Assembly (NCBI RefSeq): GCF_900564155.1
Contig: NZ_LS999839.1
Coordinates: forward strand, 617,097-681,096
Source of the DNA: Pedobacter schmidteae
Lineage (GTDB): Bacteria; Bacteroidota; Bacteroidia; Sphingobacteriales; Sphingobacteriaceae
Length of the DNA stretch: 64,000 nucleotides
Direction of reading: 5' to 3'
Below are positions 43,159-52,408 of the stretch, piece by piece (positions within the stretch are counted from its first letter, which is position 1; each line of letters begins with the position of its first letter). A model generated the notes under the pieces. It was not told the origin of the DNA. It did no database searches and saw only the letters and a program-made list of their open reading frames with translations. Both the position numbers and the translations under genes were made by a program.

Positions 43159-44631
43159 TTATATTTTTGCGTATTCTTCTTGTTTAACACTATCAAATTT
43201 ATCTAATGACTCCACGTATTCTTCTACATGGGTCTGATCCAGATGACCACTCTTAATTTGCTCCAGCTTAGCCTGCTCACTTGCACTTTTCAGCAACAGT
43301 TTCACCTCTGCAATTGCAATTGAAGGCAATACCCTTAAGAACAACAGGAACAAAGTAAAGAACAAACCAATTGATCCAACAAACACACTCACGTCAACCC
43401 ATGATGGATAGAACATTGCCCAGCTTGAAGGAATATAATCACGGTGCAATGAGGTCACGATAATTACAAAACGCTCAAACCACATACCGATGTTTACAAC
43501 GATAGACAATATCCATGTTGCAGCAATGCTGGTACGGATCTTTTTGAACCACAACAGCTGTGGAGAAATTACGTTACAAGTCATCATCATCCAGTATGCC
43601 CACCAGTAAGGACCTGTTGAACGGTTGATGAAGGCATATTGCTCATATTCAGAACCTGAATACCAGGCGATGAAGAACTCTGTCAAGTAAGCCACACCTA
43701 CAATCGATCCTGTAAGAATAATGATTTTATTCATCGATTCGATATGGAACATGGTGATGTAATTTTCAAGACCCAATACTTTACGTGCAACCAATAATAA
43801 TGTTAACACCATCGCAAATCCTGAGAAAATCGCCCCGGCCACAAAATATGGAGGGAAGATCGTAGTATGCCATCCCGGAATTACCGAGGTAGCAAAGTCC
43901 ATAGATACAATGGTATGTACCGAAAGTACCAATGGAGTAGAGATACCGGCAAGAATCAGGGATACTGCCTCAAAACGCTGCCATGTTTTTACGTTTCCAG
44001 TCCATCCAAATGAAAGGATGGTATAAACTCTGCGTTTAACACCTGTTGCGCGATCGCGGATAGTCGCAATATCAGGCAACAATCCAGTGTACCAGAACAA
44101 TAGGGATACGGAGAAATAAGTAGAGATCGCAAACATATCCCAAACAAGTGGTGAGTTAAAGTTCACCCATAGTGACCCAAACTGATTTGGCAATGGAAGT
44201 ACCCAATAGGCCAACCATGGTCTACCCATGTGAGATACTACGTAGGTGGCCGCACAAATAACCGCAAAGATCGTCATCGCCTCTGCCGAGCGGTTAATAG
44301 AGTTACGCCAGTTCTGACGGAAGAGTAAAAGTACTGCAGAAATCAGCGTTCCTGCGTGACCAATACCTACCCACCATACGAAACCGGTGATATCCCATGC
44401 CCATCCAACTGTTTTATTTAATCCCCAAGCACCAATACCAAACCAGAAGGTGTAACTTACAGCTACTACCCAAAGTAAGGCTCCGCACAGTGCTACGGTA
44501 AATCCTATCCACCAAGCCTTGTTTGGCTTGTTTTCTACCGGCATTAAAATATCATCCGTAATTTTTGCATACGTGATATCCTTGCCGGTAATTAGTGGTT
44601 CTCTTAATATTGATTCGTTATGTCCTGACAT
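43159..44631 (-). CDS. actC: ACIII subunit ActC (NrfD-like)
   Basis: 490 residues with about ten helices. Markers of the NrfD/PsrC family include VGIGHAGTLISAVLLLFRQNWR, EAMTIFAVICAATYVVSHMGRPW, and the region SVHTIVSMDFATSVIPGWHTTIFPPYFVAGAI (quinol-site area). It probably binds menaquinol and faces ActB. It lies 41 bp after actB. Confidence 0.93.
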   Translation of the reverse strand: MSGHNESILREPLITGKDITYAKITDDILMPVENKPNKAWWIGFTVALCGALLWVVAVSYTFWFGIGAWGLNKTVGWAWDITGFVWWVGIGHAGTLISAVLLLFRQNWRNSINRSAEAMTIFAVICAATYVVSHMGRPWLAYWVLPLPNQFGSLWVNFNSPLVWDMFAISTYFSVSLLFWYTGLLPDIATIRDRATGVKRRVYTILSFGWTGNVKTWQRFEAVSLILAGISTPLVLSVHTIVSMDFATSVIPGWHTTIFPPYFVAGAIFSGFAMVLTLLLVARKVLGLENYITMFHIESMNKIIILTGSIVGVAYLTEFFIAWYSGSEYEQYAFINRSTGPYWWAYWMMMTCNVISPQLLWFKKIRTSIAATWILSIVVNIGMWFERFVIIVTSLHRDYIPSSWAMFYPSWVDVSVFVGSIGLFFTLFLLFLRVLPSIAIAEVKLLLKSASEQAKLEQIKSGHLDQTHVEEYVESLDKFDSVKQEEYAKI

Positions 44632-44672
44632 AATTTATTTTCTTTTAGTATCAGCCTACTCGCTTACGCTCC

Positions 44673-47600
44673 CTATGCTTGTACTGTTGTATCTGTATTT
44701 CTAATTTTCGTCATATAACCTATACCCGGTTGAACGTTGATCTCTTCCAGAACATAGTAAATGCGCTCACTACGTAATGCTTTAGAAACTTCTGATTCCG
44801 GATCGTTCGCGTCACCAAAGATGATGGCATTAGCAGAACAAGCTTCCTGACAAGCCATTTTGATATCGCCATCTTTCAATGCACGTTTCTCAATTTTAGC
44901 TTTCAATTTACCAGCCTGAATACGCTGAATACACATCGAACATTTCTCCATCACACCTCTTGAACGGGTAGTTACATCAGGGTTAAGTACCAGCTGAGTG
45001 AACTCATTGTTCAGATAGTTGTCAAAACGTGAATCATTCCAGTAATTGAACCAGTTGAAACGACGTACTTTATATGGACAGTTGTTTGCGCAATAACGTG
45101 TACCTACGCAACGGTTATAAGCCATATGGTTTAAGCCGTCCGATGAGTGTACTGTTGCCAATACCGGACAAACAGTTTCACATGGAGCGTGATCACAATG
45201 CTGACAAAGCATAGGTTGGTGTACAACCGATACATTATTCATTTGCGCCTCTTCCAGGTGTGCAATATCTTTCTCTTTAGTTACCGAATTGATACCATTG
45301 CCATGACCGTGTGCACCATGTTCAGCATGTGCCTCACCATCCTGATTAAAGCTATAGTAACGATCGATACGGATCCAGTGCATCTCTCTGCGTCTGCGAA
45401 CCTCATCTTTACCTACTACAGGAATGTTATTCTCTACGTTACAGGCAACAATACAAGAACCACAACCGGTACAGGCATTCAAATCAATAGCCATTACCCA
45501 GTTGTTACCTGGTTTTTCATATTTATCCCATAAATCGTAAGTTTTATGTTTTGCATGGTCGTTACCCGAACCAGCAGCAGGATTCTTTTTGTATTCAGCA
45601 AATGTAGCCTCGCGGATTACATTTCTACCTTCAAATGAATAATGCGTTTGTGTTTGGGCGAGCTCTTCTCTTCCAACGGTTGCAGTTAATTTAACTGTAG
45701 TAGCATACTTCGAAGTACCATTGCTGAAACTTACAAAAGGATAAGCATTTTTACCTACATTATCACCAGCTTTACCTACTTTGGTGCGGCCATAACCCAA
45801 GGCAACAGATACTGTACCAATTGCCTGACCAGGCTGAATCAACACAGGAAGATCAATGCTATATCCGTTATCTGCTTTTACAGAAACGATATCAAACTCT
45901 TTAAATCCTAATTTCTCTGCATATTTAGGGGCAATAGCTACATAGTTATCCCAGGTAACTTTAGAAACCGGATCAGGAAGTTCCTGCAAAAATGCATTGT
46001 TGGCATGTTTACCATCACGCATCGGGATACTTTCGTAAACCTGCAACTGAACATCCTTATCTAAAGCTTTGCTGTTGTTTAAAATAGAAGGAACAACTGC
46101 AGCTAAAGACAAACTGAAAGAGTAAGCTCCGGCTGGTTTTTCAGCTGTAGCAAATACACCTTTTTGTAGTACTTCTTTCCAGTTAGAACCTACTGCAGGC
46201 AATATATTTTTCTCCCAGTTGTTGCGCACATACTGGTAGTATTCTTTAACGGCATTATCAGACCAGATCAATAAACTTTCTTCAGCCTGACGTGTGTTGA
46301 ACACAGGATTGATAGTTGGCTGTACGATAGAATAAACGCCTTCGTATGAACTTGCATCACCCCACGACTCTAAGTAGTTATGGTTAATCGCTATCACATC
46401 ACACAAAGTCGAAGTCTCATCTTTACGATCAGAGAAGGATACTTTTAAAGCAACTTTGGCCAACGCATCGGTAAAGGCTTTCGTATTGGCTACGTCATAT
46501 CCAGGATTGCTATCCAGGAAGAAAACAGCAGCAACTTCGCCTCTGTTCATTTCATTGATGAATTCAGCAAATTCGGCATCATTACCTGCATAACGTTTAC
46601 AAGGATTATCTAAATCGATAGTTGTGCCGTAACTACCAATTGCTGCGTTAATGGCATTAACCAAAATCTGTGTAGAAACATCGTTCGATCCTGAAACTAC
46701 CAGCGCCTTACCTTTATTTTGCAACAACTCTTTACCAACCAGTTTCAAAGCTTTTTCTGCAGTCACATTGTTTGGCAATGCACCACCAGCTAAGCCTGCA
46801 CCTGTAATGGCATTATATAAGGTAATCAAAGCAGGTCCTTCTTCCGACAATTTAACCGGAACACGGGTATCTGCATTGGTACCTGTTAAGCTCATGCCCG
46901 CCTCAAATTGGAAGTGGCGCGACATTTTACCATTTTTCAGTGATTTATGGTCCCTGTTGGATACATACTGAGCAGTAAACTCCTCACCACTGATCCATGT
47001 ACCTAAAAAGTCAGCCCCGAAACTTACGATCAGGTCTGCCTTATCAAATTTGTATTTAGGAACTACCGCTTTACCAAAACTGTTTTCATTTGCTTTGATG
47101 ATACCTGTATAAGAAACTGCATCATACTGTACGTGTTTAGTATTAGGGTAAGCTGTAGTAAAATCAGCAATAACTGCTTTAGTGGAAGGACTGTTTACAG
47201 ATGAAGAAACCACGCGGATTTTCTTTCCTGAAGCCTGCGCTTTGTTCAGCTCACCTTTTACAAACTCATCTACCTTTGCCCAGGTTACTTCTGCATCTTT
47301 CAATACAGGAGATTTCAGTTTAGACACATCGTAAAGATCTAATACTGAAGCCTGTGCCTGTGCATCAGTACCGCAGTTAAACGCACCTGCATTTGCATTT
47401 GCCTCTATTTTAATTGGTCTTCCTTCTCTGGTTTTAACCAATACAGGCTGGCCATTAAAACTTGAAACATAATAGTTAGGGATACCCGGAACAACCTCTT
47501 CAGGTTTAATTACATAAGGGATCGCCTTATGAACAGGGGCAGTCTGACAAGCTGCAAGTGTTACCGCACCTAACCCAAAGCCTAATGCCTTTAAAAAGTC

Positions 47601-47750
47601 ACGGCGAGGAGTCACGGTACTTAAACCTGCTTCATTTAAAACATCTTCTATTGGAAGGGGCTCAGCAAATTCGTTCTTGTTGTTTTCAACAAAATCCGGA
47701 GTGTTGTTATACTCTTCTAAGCCTTTCCAGTATTTTTTATTGCTTTCCAT
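44673..47750 (-). CDS. actB: ACIII subunit ActB (fused molybdopterin-like and Fe-S protein)
   Basis: 1025 residues. The N-terminus has a Tat-like motif (RRDFLKALGFGLGA) and a lipobox-like LAAC. Residues about 60-730 are a molybdopterin-oxidoreductase-type domain that in ACIII holds no molybdenum. The C-terminal Fe-S part has four clusters: CTGCGSCIVACNVEN, CQHCDHAPCETVCPV, CVGTRYCANNCPY and CSMCIQRIQ...CQEACS, the last supplying the remaining ligands. In ACIII these are three [4Fe-4S] and one [3Fe-4S]. It passes electrons from quinol to ActA. Confidence 0.95.
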   Translation of the reverse strand: MESNKKYWKGLEEYNNTPDFVENNKNEFAEPLPIEDVLNEAGLSTVTPRRDFLKALGFGLGAVTLAACQTAPVHKAIPYVIKPEEVVPGIPNYYVSSFNGQPVLVKTREGRPIKIEANANAGAFNCGTDAQAQASVLDLYDVSKLKSPVLKDAEVTWAKVDEFVKGELNKAQASGKKIRVVSSSVNSPSTKAVIADFTTAYPNTKHVQYDAVSYTGIIKANENSFGKAVVPKYKFDKADLIVSFGADFLGTWISGEEFTAQYVSNRDHKSLKNGKMSRHFQFEAGMSLTGTNADTRVPVKLSEEGPALITLYNAITGAGLAGGALPNNVTAEKALKLVGKELLQNKGKALVVSGSNDVSTQILVNAINAAIGSYGTTIDLDNPCKRYAGNDAEFAEFINEMNRGEVAAVFFLDSNPGYDVANTKAFTDALAKVALKVSFSDRKDETSTLCDVIAINHNYLESWGDASSYEGVYSIVQPTINPVFNTRQAEESLLIWSDNAVKEYYQYVRNNWEKNILPAVGSNWKEVLQKGVFATAEKPAGAYSFSLSLAAVVPSILNNSKALDKDVQLQVYESIPMRDGKHANNAFLQELPDPVSKVTWDNYVAIAPKYAEKLGFKEFDIVSVKADNGYSIDLPVLIQPGQAIGTVSVALGYGRTKVGKAGDNVGKNAYPFVSFSNGTSKYATTVKLTATVGREELAQTQTHYSFEGRNVIREATFAEYKKNPAAGSGNDHAKHKTYDLWDKYEKPGNNWVMAIDLNACTGCGSCIVACNVENNIPVVGKDEVRRRREMHWIRIDRYYSFNQDGEAHAEHGAHGHGNGINSVTKEKDIAHLEEAQMNNVSVVHQPMLCQHCDHAPCETVCPVLATVHSSDGLNHMAYNRCVGTRYCANNCPYKVRRFNWFNYWNDSRFDNYLNNEFTQLVLNPDVTTRSRGVMEKCSMCIQRIQAGKLKAKIEKRALKDGDIKMACQEACSANAIIFGDANDPESEVSKALRSERIYYVLEEINVQPGIGYMTKIRNTDTTVQA

Positions 47751-47796
47751 TTAAGCTATATTACTGTTATCGAACGTTCTTTGTTATTAAACTCTA

Positions 47797-49095
47797 TTAA
47801 TAGTGACATTTACCACATTCCAAACCACCTAGCAATGCAGGAGTGATTTTTTCGCCTTTCTTGATTTTCTCATGGGCTTCAATCACTTTGGTATAGAAGG
47901 CATTGTCTTTGCCAGAAACCTCAGCATTGTTATGGCAGTTCACACACCATTTCATGGTTAGCGGAGAATACTGATAAATTTCTTCCATGGTATCTACCGG
48001 ACCGTGACATGCAAAACATACCGGTTCGTTAGGTTTTAAACCTTTTTCTTTTCTGATAGCTTCTTCGCCAACCACAACGTGTTGTGAGTGATTGAAGTAA
48101 GCAAAGTCAGGCAAGTTGTGTACACGTACCCACTCAACCGGTTTTTCTTTCGATTTATCGTAAGTAAGTGTGTTTGGATCATAACCAATAGCGGTGTAGA
48201 TTTTTTGGATCTCCGGAGAAATTTCTCCGTTATATTTTTCAGTCGCCTGAACAGATTTATGACAGTTCATACAAACATTCACCGATGGAATAGTTGCATT
48301 TTTAGATTTAAAGGCACCTGCGTGACAGTACTGACAGTCAATCTGATTTACTCCAGCGTGCAATTCATGAGAGAATTTAATTGGCTGCACTGGCTGATAG
48401 CCTGTATGTACACCTGTATTCCACATACCCATCCAACCATATGAACCCAAGGCAATGATTAAACATAGTATAAAGAAGAATACAAATTTCTTATTTTTAA
48501 ACAATCTACGTGTTCCGTCAGCGAAAGAAACATTTTCTTCCTCAACAACCTCAACTCCTTGTTTCTTTAAGATCAAACGCTCCAGCATTTTTACTGCGCG
48601 ACCTAAAACTACCAATACAGCGATTGAAACCAGGATAATCAAAGCAATACCGGCAATAGAAAAGTTAGAAACTTCATCTGAACCTGCACCTGCTACTGCC
48701 TCACCTGCTGCAGCCTCTTTTTTAGGTTCGCCAGCTTTAGCGTAAGCAATTACATTTTTAATCTGCTCGTCAGTTAAAGTAGGAAAGGTAGTCATCTCAG
48801 CAGGAGAGAACTTCGCAGCCTCAATTGCCGTTTTATCACCAGCATCTACCAGCGACTTCCAGTTCCTGATCCATTTGATGGCAAAAGCTTCATCTAGCTC
48901 GGTCAGTTTAGGTGTCAATGCCGGGCCAGTACTGTTACGGTCTAATTGGTGACAAGAAGCACATTTATCTTTAAATATTTTTCTTCCCTCCACTACATCT
49001 TGTGCTTGTGTTGCAGAAACGATTAAAACAGATAGAGCCGTAAACATGAACGCCGACTTCCAAACTCTTCTAATGATCAATGAGATATCCCTCAT
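47797..49095 (-). CDS. actA: ACIII subunit ActA (multihaem cytochrome c, six CxxCH)
   Basis: 432 residues. Residues 1-32 are a signal. A mono-haem cytochrome c domain follows with CASCH at 45-49 and a probable Met ligand near 102. Transmembrane segments are at about 146-170 and 200-222. A C-terminal pentahaem part has CQYCH, CMNCH, CFACH, CVNCH and the final CGKCHY. The total is six haem sites. ActA is the pentahaem electron-transfer subunit of ACIII. The extra N-terminal cytochrome domain could connect to the CuA site of the oxidase, whose subunit II lacks a haem domain (inference). It is the first gene of the operon. Confidence 0.92.
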   Translation of the reverse strand: MRDISLIIRRVWKSAFMFTALSVLIVSATQAQDVVEGRKIFKDKCASCHQLDRNSTGPALTPKLTELDEAFAIKWIRNWKSLVDAGDKTAIEAAKFSPAEMTTFPTLTDEQIKNVIAYAKAGEPKKEAAAGEAVAGAGSDEVSNFSIAGIALIILVSIAVLVVLGRAVKMLERLILKKQGVEVVEEENVSFADGTRRLFKNKKFVFFFILCLIIALGSYGWMGMWNTGVHTGYQPVQPIKFSHELHAGVNQIDCQYCHAGAFKSKNATIPSVNVCMNCHKSVQATEKYNGEISPEIQKIYTAIGYDPNTLTYDKSKEKPVEWVRVHNLPDFAYFNHSQHVVVGEEAIRKEKGLKPNEPVCFACHGPVDTMEEIYQYSPLTMKWCVNCHNNAEVSGKDNAFYTKVIEAHEKIKKGEKITPALLGGLECGKCHY

Positions 49096-49176
49096 AATGA
49101 GTATTTTATGCTATTTTTTAAAAAACTTTATAACCGTAATTGATGTTTAAACTCCAGGTCTTCACCAAAACGTCCA

Positions 49177-49210
49177 CAAAAGTAAAATTTATTAACGTAC
49201 CAATGACAAA
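49177..49210 (-). promoter_or_regulatory. Promoter for the ACIII-oxidase operon
   Basis: On the minus strand TTTG (49210-49207), a 22-bp spacer and TACTTTTG (49184-49177) fit the Bacteroidota consensus. The leader to the actA ATG is about 75-80 nt. Confidence 0.5.
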
Positions 49211-49277
49211 GAAATGACAGTAAATACAATTTATAATCAATCTAAACAATGGTCTTTTTAGGCTTTAAACATAGAAA

Positions 49278-49305
49278 ATCACCAATTTCCTAAGAAATTG
49301 GTGAT
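49278..49305 (-). terminator. Hairpin terminator after the deoxyhypusine synthase-like gene
   Basis: A perfect 12-bp stem (ATCACCAATTTC with its complement) and a CTAA loop, 42 bp after the stop on the minus strand; a short T tract follows. Confidence 0.7.
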
Positions 49306-49347
49306 CAACTTAACGCCATATCCGATTAGCGGATTTGCAATTTTAAA

Positions 49348-50328
49348 TTACATTTTTAATATCCATGCAAATATCAACGGAGCCACAATGGTCGCGTCAG
49401 ATTCTACAATAAATTTAGGTGTATGTATATCCAGTTTACCCCAGGTAATCTTTTCATTAGGCACCGCTCCTGAATAAGAACCATAAGAAGTCGTTGAATC
49501 AGAAATCTGGCAGAAATAGCTCCAGAATGGAATATTAGGCATTTCCATATCCTGATAAAGCATAGGCACCACACAAATCGGGAAATCACCCGCTATACCA
49601 CCACCAATCTGGAAAAACCCGATACCTTTACCCGAGCTGTTCGCAATATACCAGTCGGCTAGCCAGCCCATATACTCAATACCGCTTTTCATTGTCGTGG
49701 CTTTGATTTCAGACTTCATCACATAAGAAGCAAAGATGTTTCCCATGGTTGAATCTTCCCATCCCGGTACCACAATCGGCAAATTCTTCTCTGCCGCAGC
49801 CAACATCCAAGAGTTTTTCGGATCAATTTCATAATATTGCTCCAAATCGCCACTTAGCAACATCTTATACATAAACTCATGCGGAAAGTAACGCTCACCG
49901 GCAGTATCTGCATCTTTCCATATTTTATGAATATGCTTTTGCAACCTTCTGAAAGCCTCTTCTTCAGGAATACAGGTATCGGTAACCCTGTTGTAATGAT
50001 TCTCCAATAAATCCCATTCATCCTGCGGACTCAAGTCGCGATAATTAGGAACACGTTTATAATGGGAGTGCGCAACAAGATTCATGATATCTTCTTCAAG
50101 ATTGGCACCTGTACATGAAATGATAGAAACTTTATCCTGACGGATCATCTCGGCCAACGAAATACCCAATTCAGCAGTACTCATCGCTCCTGCCAGGGTA
50201 ATCATCATTTTACCACCTTCATCTAAATGTGTTTCATATCCTTTAGCGGCATCCATCATAGCTGCTGCATTAAAATGGAGGTAATTGCGCTCCATAAACT
50301 GAGATATCGGTCCTCTTGTTGTACTCAT
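49348..50328 (-). CDS. Deoxyhypusine synthase-like protein
   Basis: 326 residues, cytosolic. It matches the DHS family along its length: TLAGAMSTAELGISLAEMI, SCTGANLEEDIMNLVAH, PIVVPGWEDSTMGN and IGGGIAGDFPICVVP. The catalytic Lys of eukaryotic DHS (K329 in NEAVSWGK) is conserved as K298 in EKITWGKLD. Eukaryotic DHS transfers aminobutyl from spermidine to eIF5A, which bacteria lack, so the acceptor here may be a polyamine (homospermidine synthase-like) or an unknown protein. It stands alone, divergent from the BamA-like gene. Confidence 0.9.
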   Translation of the reverse strand: MSTTRGPISQFMERNYLHFNAAAMMDAAKGYETHLDEGGKMMITLAGAMSTAELGISLAEMIRQDKVSIISCTGANLEEDIMNLVAHSHYKRVPNYRDLSPQDEWDLLENHYNRVTDTCIPEEEAFRRLQKHIHKIWKDADTAGERYFPHEFMYKMLLSGDLEQYYEIDPKNSWMLAAAEKNLPIVVPGWEDSTMGNIFASYVMKSEIKATTMKSGIEYMGWLADWYIANSSGKGIGFFQIGGGIAGDFPICVVPMLYQDMEMPNIPFWSYFCQISDSTTSYGSYSGAVPNEKITWGKLDIHTPKFIVESDATIVAPLIFAWILKM

Positions 50329-50441
50329 TTTAATCTAATTTTGTTGCGGCAAAAATAGGTAATTATTATTATTCAAAGCCATTTGGCCTTAAAGTTGTTA
50401 CCAAACGTTTATTATTAAATCCTTTCCCCTATTTTAGGCCG

Positions 50442-51572
50442 ATGAAGAAACTTCCAATCTGTACCCTTTTTGTTTTAATCACCATAAATGCAGTTGCACA
50501 AAAGAAACTTATAGAGCGATATTTATCTAACAAAACGGACACCCTGCGCAGGCCAAGCTTTATGCCTGTTCCTATTTTACGTTATTCACAGGAAATCGGT
50601 CTGGAATTAGGTGCAGGACTACTTTACTCTACGTATTTAGACCGAAAAGACCTGGGCAACCGGAGCTCCAACTTCTCCGGTATCATTTCCGCATCTACCA
50701 AAGGGCAATACAACATATCGTTAAAAAGCGACATCTGGACAAAAAACAACAGGCATCACTACATCGCCGAACTACGCCTCAGGAAAATGCCTTTCGACTT
50801 CTATGGCATAGGCAACAATACACAGGAGATCGACAAAGATCGGTTGGTACAGGACTATATTAAATTTATGGTAGAGGCCGAAAAACGATTCTGGCCCAAT
50901 ATGTATACAGGTTTTTCAGTAGGCTTTGAAAATTATCATTTTAAAGATAAAGAGACCGGCGGCATTTTTACAACCGATCCGTCAATTCTACATAAAGTAG
51001 GCGGATCGGTAGTCTACGCAGGAATTTCGCAATCGTACGACACCAGAAATTCCGCAAATTATACCACCAAAGGCATGATGGCCAAGGCATCTATTCAATA
51101 TGCGCCCGATTTTTGGGGAGGTGAAAACTTTACGGGTACGCTTATTAAAGCCAACATCCGCAGTTTCTGGTCGCTGTCACCAAAGTTCGTCATTGGCGTA
51201 AATGGACTTTTCCATACGGTACAGGGTCAAAATATACCTTTTTACCTATTGCCTCAAATGGGCAATGACGAAATGATGAGAGGGTATTATACCGGTCGCT
51301 ACCGTGACAGAAATTTATTAGCCGCTCAGGCCGAACTTCGATACCGGTACAATAACCGCTTTGGTGCAGCCATATTTGGCGGAACAGGTCAGGTATTCGC
51401 TAATGGTGGCTTTGCCACCAAAAATTTCAAACCCTCCTACGGAGCCGGAGGCCGGTACTTCTTCGATCCTGAAAAAGGATTAAGTATGCGTGTAGATTAT
51501 GGCATCGGCGAAAAACGAGCCAACGAAAAACGACAGACTGGTTTTTACATCACTCTGGCCGAAGCTTTTTAA
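50442..51572 (+). CDS. BamA/TamA-like (Omp85 family) outer-membrane beta-barrel
   Basis: 376 residues with a signal peptide (about 1-20, NAVAQ). There is no POTRA repeat; nearly the whole mature protein is barrel strands. Markers are GLELGAGLLYSTYLDRKD, YAGISQSYDTRNSANYTTKGM, LPQMGNDEMMRGYYTGRYRDRN (the region of the conserved (V/I)RG(F/Y) motif, here MRGY) and GAGGRYFFDPEKGLSMRVDYGIG. It is a short member resembling barrels that lack POTRA domains, perhaps with a phospholipase-like or insertion role; not determined. It has no close partner genes. Confidence 0.82.
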   Translation: MKKLPICTLFVLITINAVAQKKLIERYLSNKTDTLRRPSFMPVPILRYSQEIGLELGAGLLYSTYLDRKDLGNRSSNFSGIISASTKGQYNISLKSDIWTKNNRHHYIAELRLRKMPFDFYGIGNNTQEIDKDRLVQDYIKFMVEAEKRFWPNMYTGFSVGFENYHFKDKETGGIFTTDPSILHKVGGSVVYAGISQSYDTRNSANYTTKGMMAKASIQYAPDFWGGENFTGTLIKANIRSFWSLSPKFVIGVNGLFHTVQGQNIPFYLLPQMGNDEMMRGYYTGRYRDRNLLAAQAELRYRYNNRFGAAIFGGTGQVFANGGFATKNFKPSYGAGGRYFFDPEKGLSMRVDYGIGEKRANEKRQTGFYITLAEAF

Positions 51573-51590
51573 AGCTCAGGCCTACAGAAA

Positions 51591-52391
51591 CTAAAACTTG
51601 ATTTTAAAGTGCTCTTTAACCTGGCCTTTTCTAAAATATACCAATCCTATCCAGAACAAATCAATGGTTACCGTTACCTCAGGGTGGTTTTTAATCTCCT
51701 CCCAGGCCTCTTTCATCCCCTTACTCCAGTAAATATCATCAAATATCAATAGGCTTCCTTCATGTATTTTAGGCAGGCACCAGTTAAAATAATTTAAAGT
51801 TGCTTCTTTTCTGTGGTTACCATCAATGTAAACAAAATCCAGTTGTTCTTTGGCCGCAATTACATCAGGCAACAAATTATCAAAATTACCCACCTGCAGC
51901 TCAACATTACCCAATTCCAATTCCTGAAAATTTCGATAAGCTACTTTTGCCGTTTCAGGGCAACCTTCTATGGTAATTACTTCAGCTTCGGGACAGGCCT
52001 TGCTCAGGTAAGCGGTTGTAATCCCCAAACAAGTACCCAACTCAATAATACTGGCCGGATGAGCATTTTTGGCCAAACGGTAAATTAACTGCGCCAATGC
52101 CGGACTTTTCAATGCATTTTTTGCAATTTCCTTCACCTTTTTGGTCCGGTTTTTATTCAAATGAGAACCCGCACCAAGGTCTGTCACATGGACTAAAGAA
52201 TCGTCATTGAAAAGTTTTTTTCGCTGCCTCTCAATGCTTTTATAGTCAATTTTGGACTTAAAATCGTAAATTACCTCATCGGTAAGTTTATATACAAATG
52301 GGGAATGCGTACCGTGCCTGCTTTTGGCAGTCAGACGATGCTTTAAGAAATCACCGATAAAATTAAAAACCATAGCCACAAAAATAGGCAT
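51591..52391 (-). CDS. Class I SAM-dependent (O-)methyltransferase
   Basis: 266 residues; ATG 52391, with ATG 52373 (MVFNFIG) also possible. SAM motif I is IIELGTCLGITTAYLS around residue 115, the acidic end of strand 2 is VITIEG, and DFVYIDGNHRKEATLNYF is the usual DxNH motif of O-methyltransferases. The N-terminal 100 residues are typical of a Bacteroidota group with KSRHGTHSPFVYKL. Substrate unknown. It converges with the barrel gene and is divergent from the SirB1-like gene 17 bp away. Confidence 0.87.
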   Translation of the reverse strand: MPIFVAMVFNFIGDFLKHRLTAKSRHGTHSPFVYKLTDEVIYDFKSKIDYKSIERQRKKLFNDDSLVHVTDLGAGSHLNKNRTKKVKEIAKNALKSPALAQLIYRLAKNAHPASIIELGTCLGITTAYLSKACPEAEVITIEGCPETAKVAYRNFQELELGNVELQVGNFDNLLPDVIAAKEQLDFVYIDGNHRKEATLNYFNWCLPKIHEGSLLIFDDIYWSKGMKEAWEEIKNHPEVTVTIDLFWIGLVYFRKGQVKEHFKIKF

Positions 52392-52408
52392 TCAAATTTG
52401 CATGTTTA

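Noticed and set aside
45147..45533. 128-codon plus-strand ORF opposite actB
   Set aside because: Lies over the Fe-S cluster region of actB; shadow frame.
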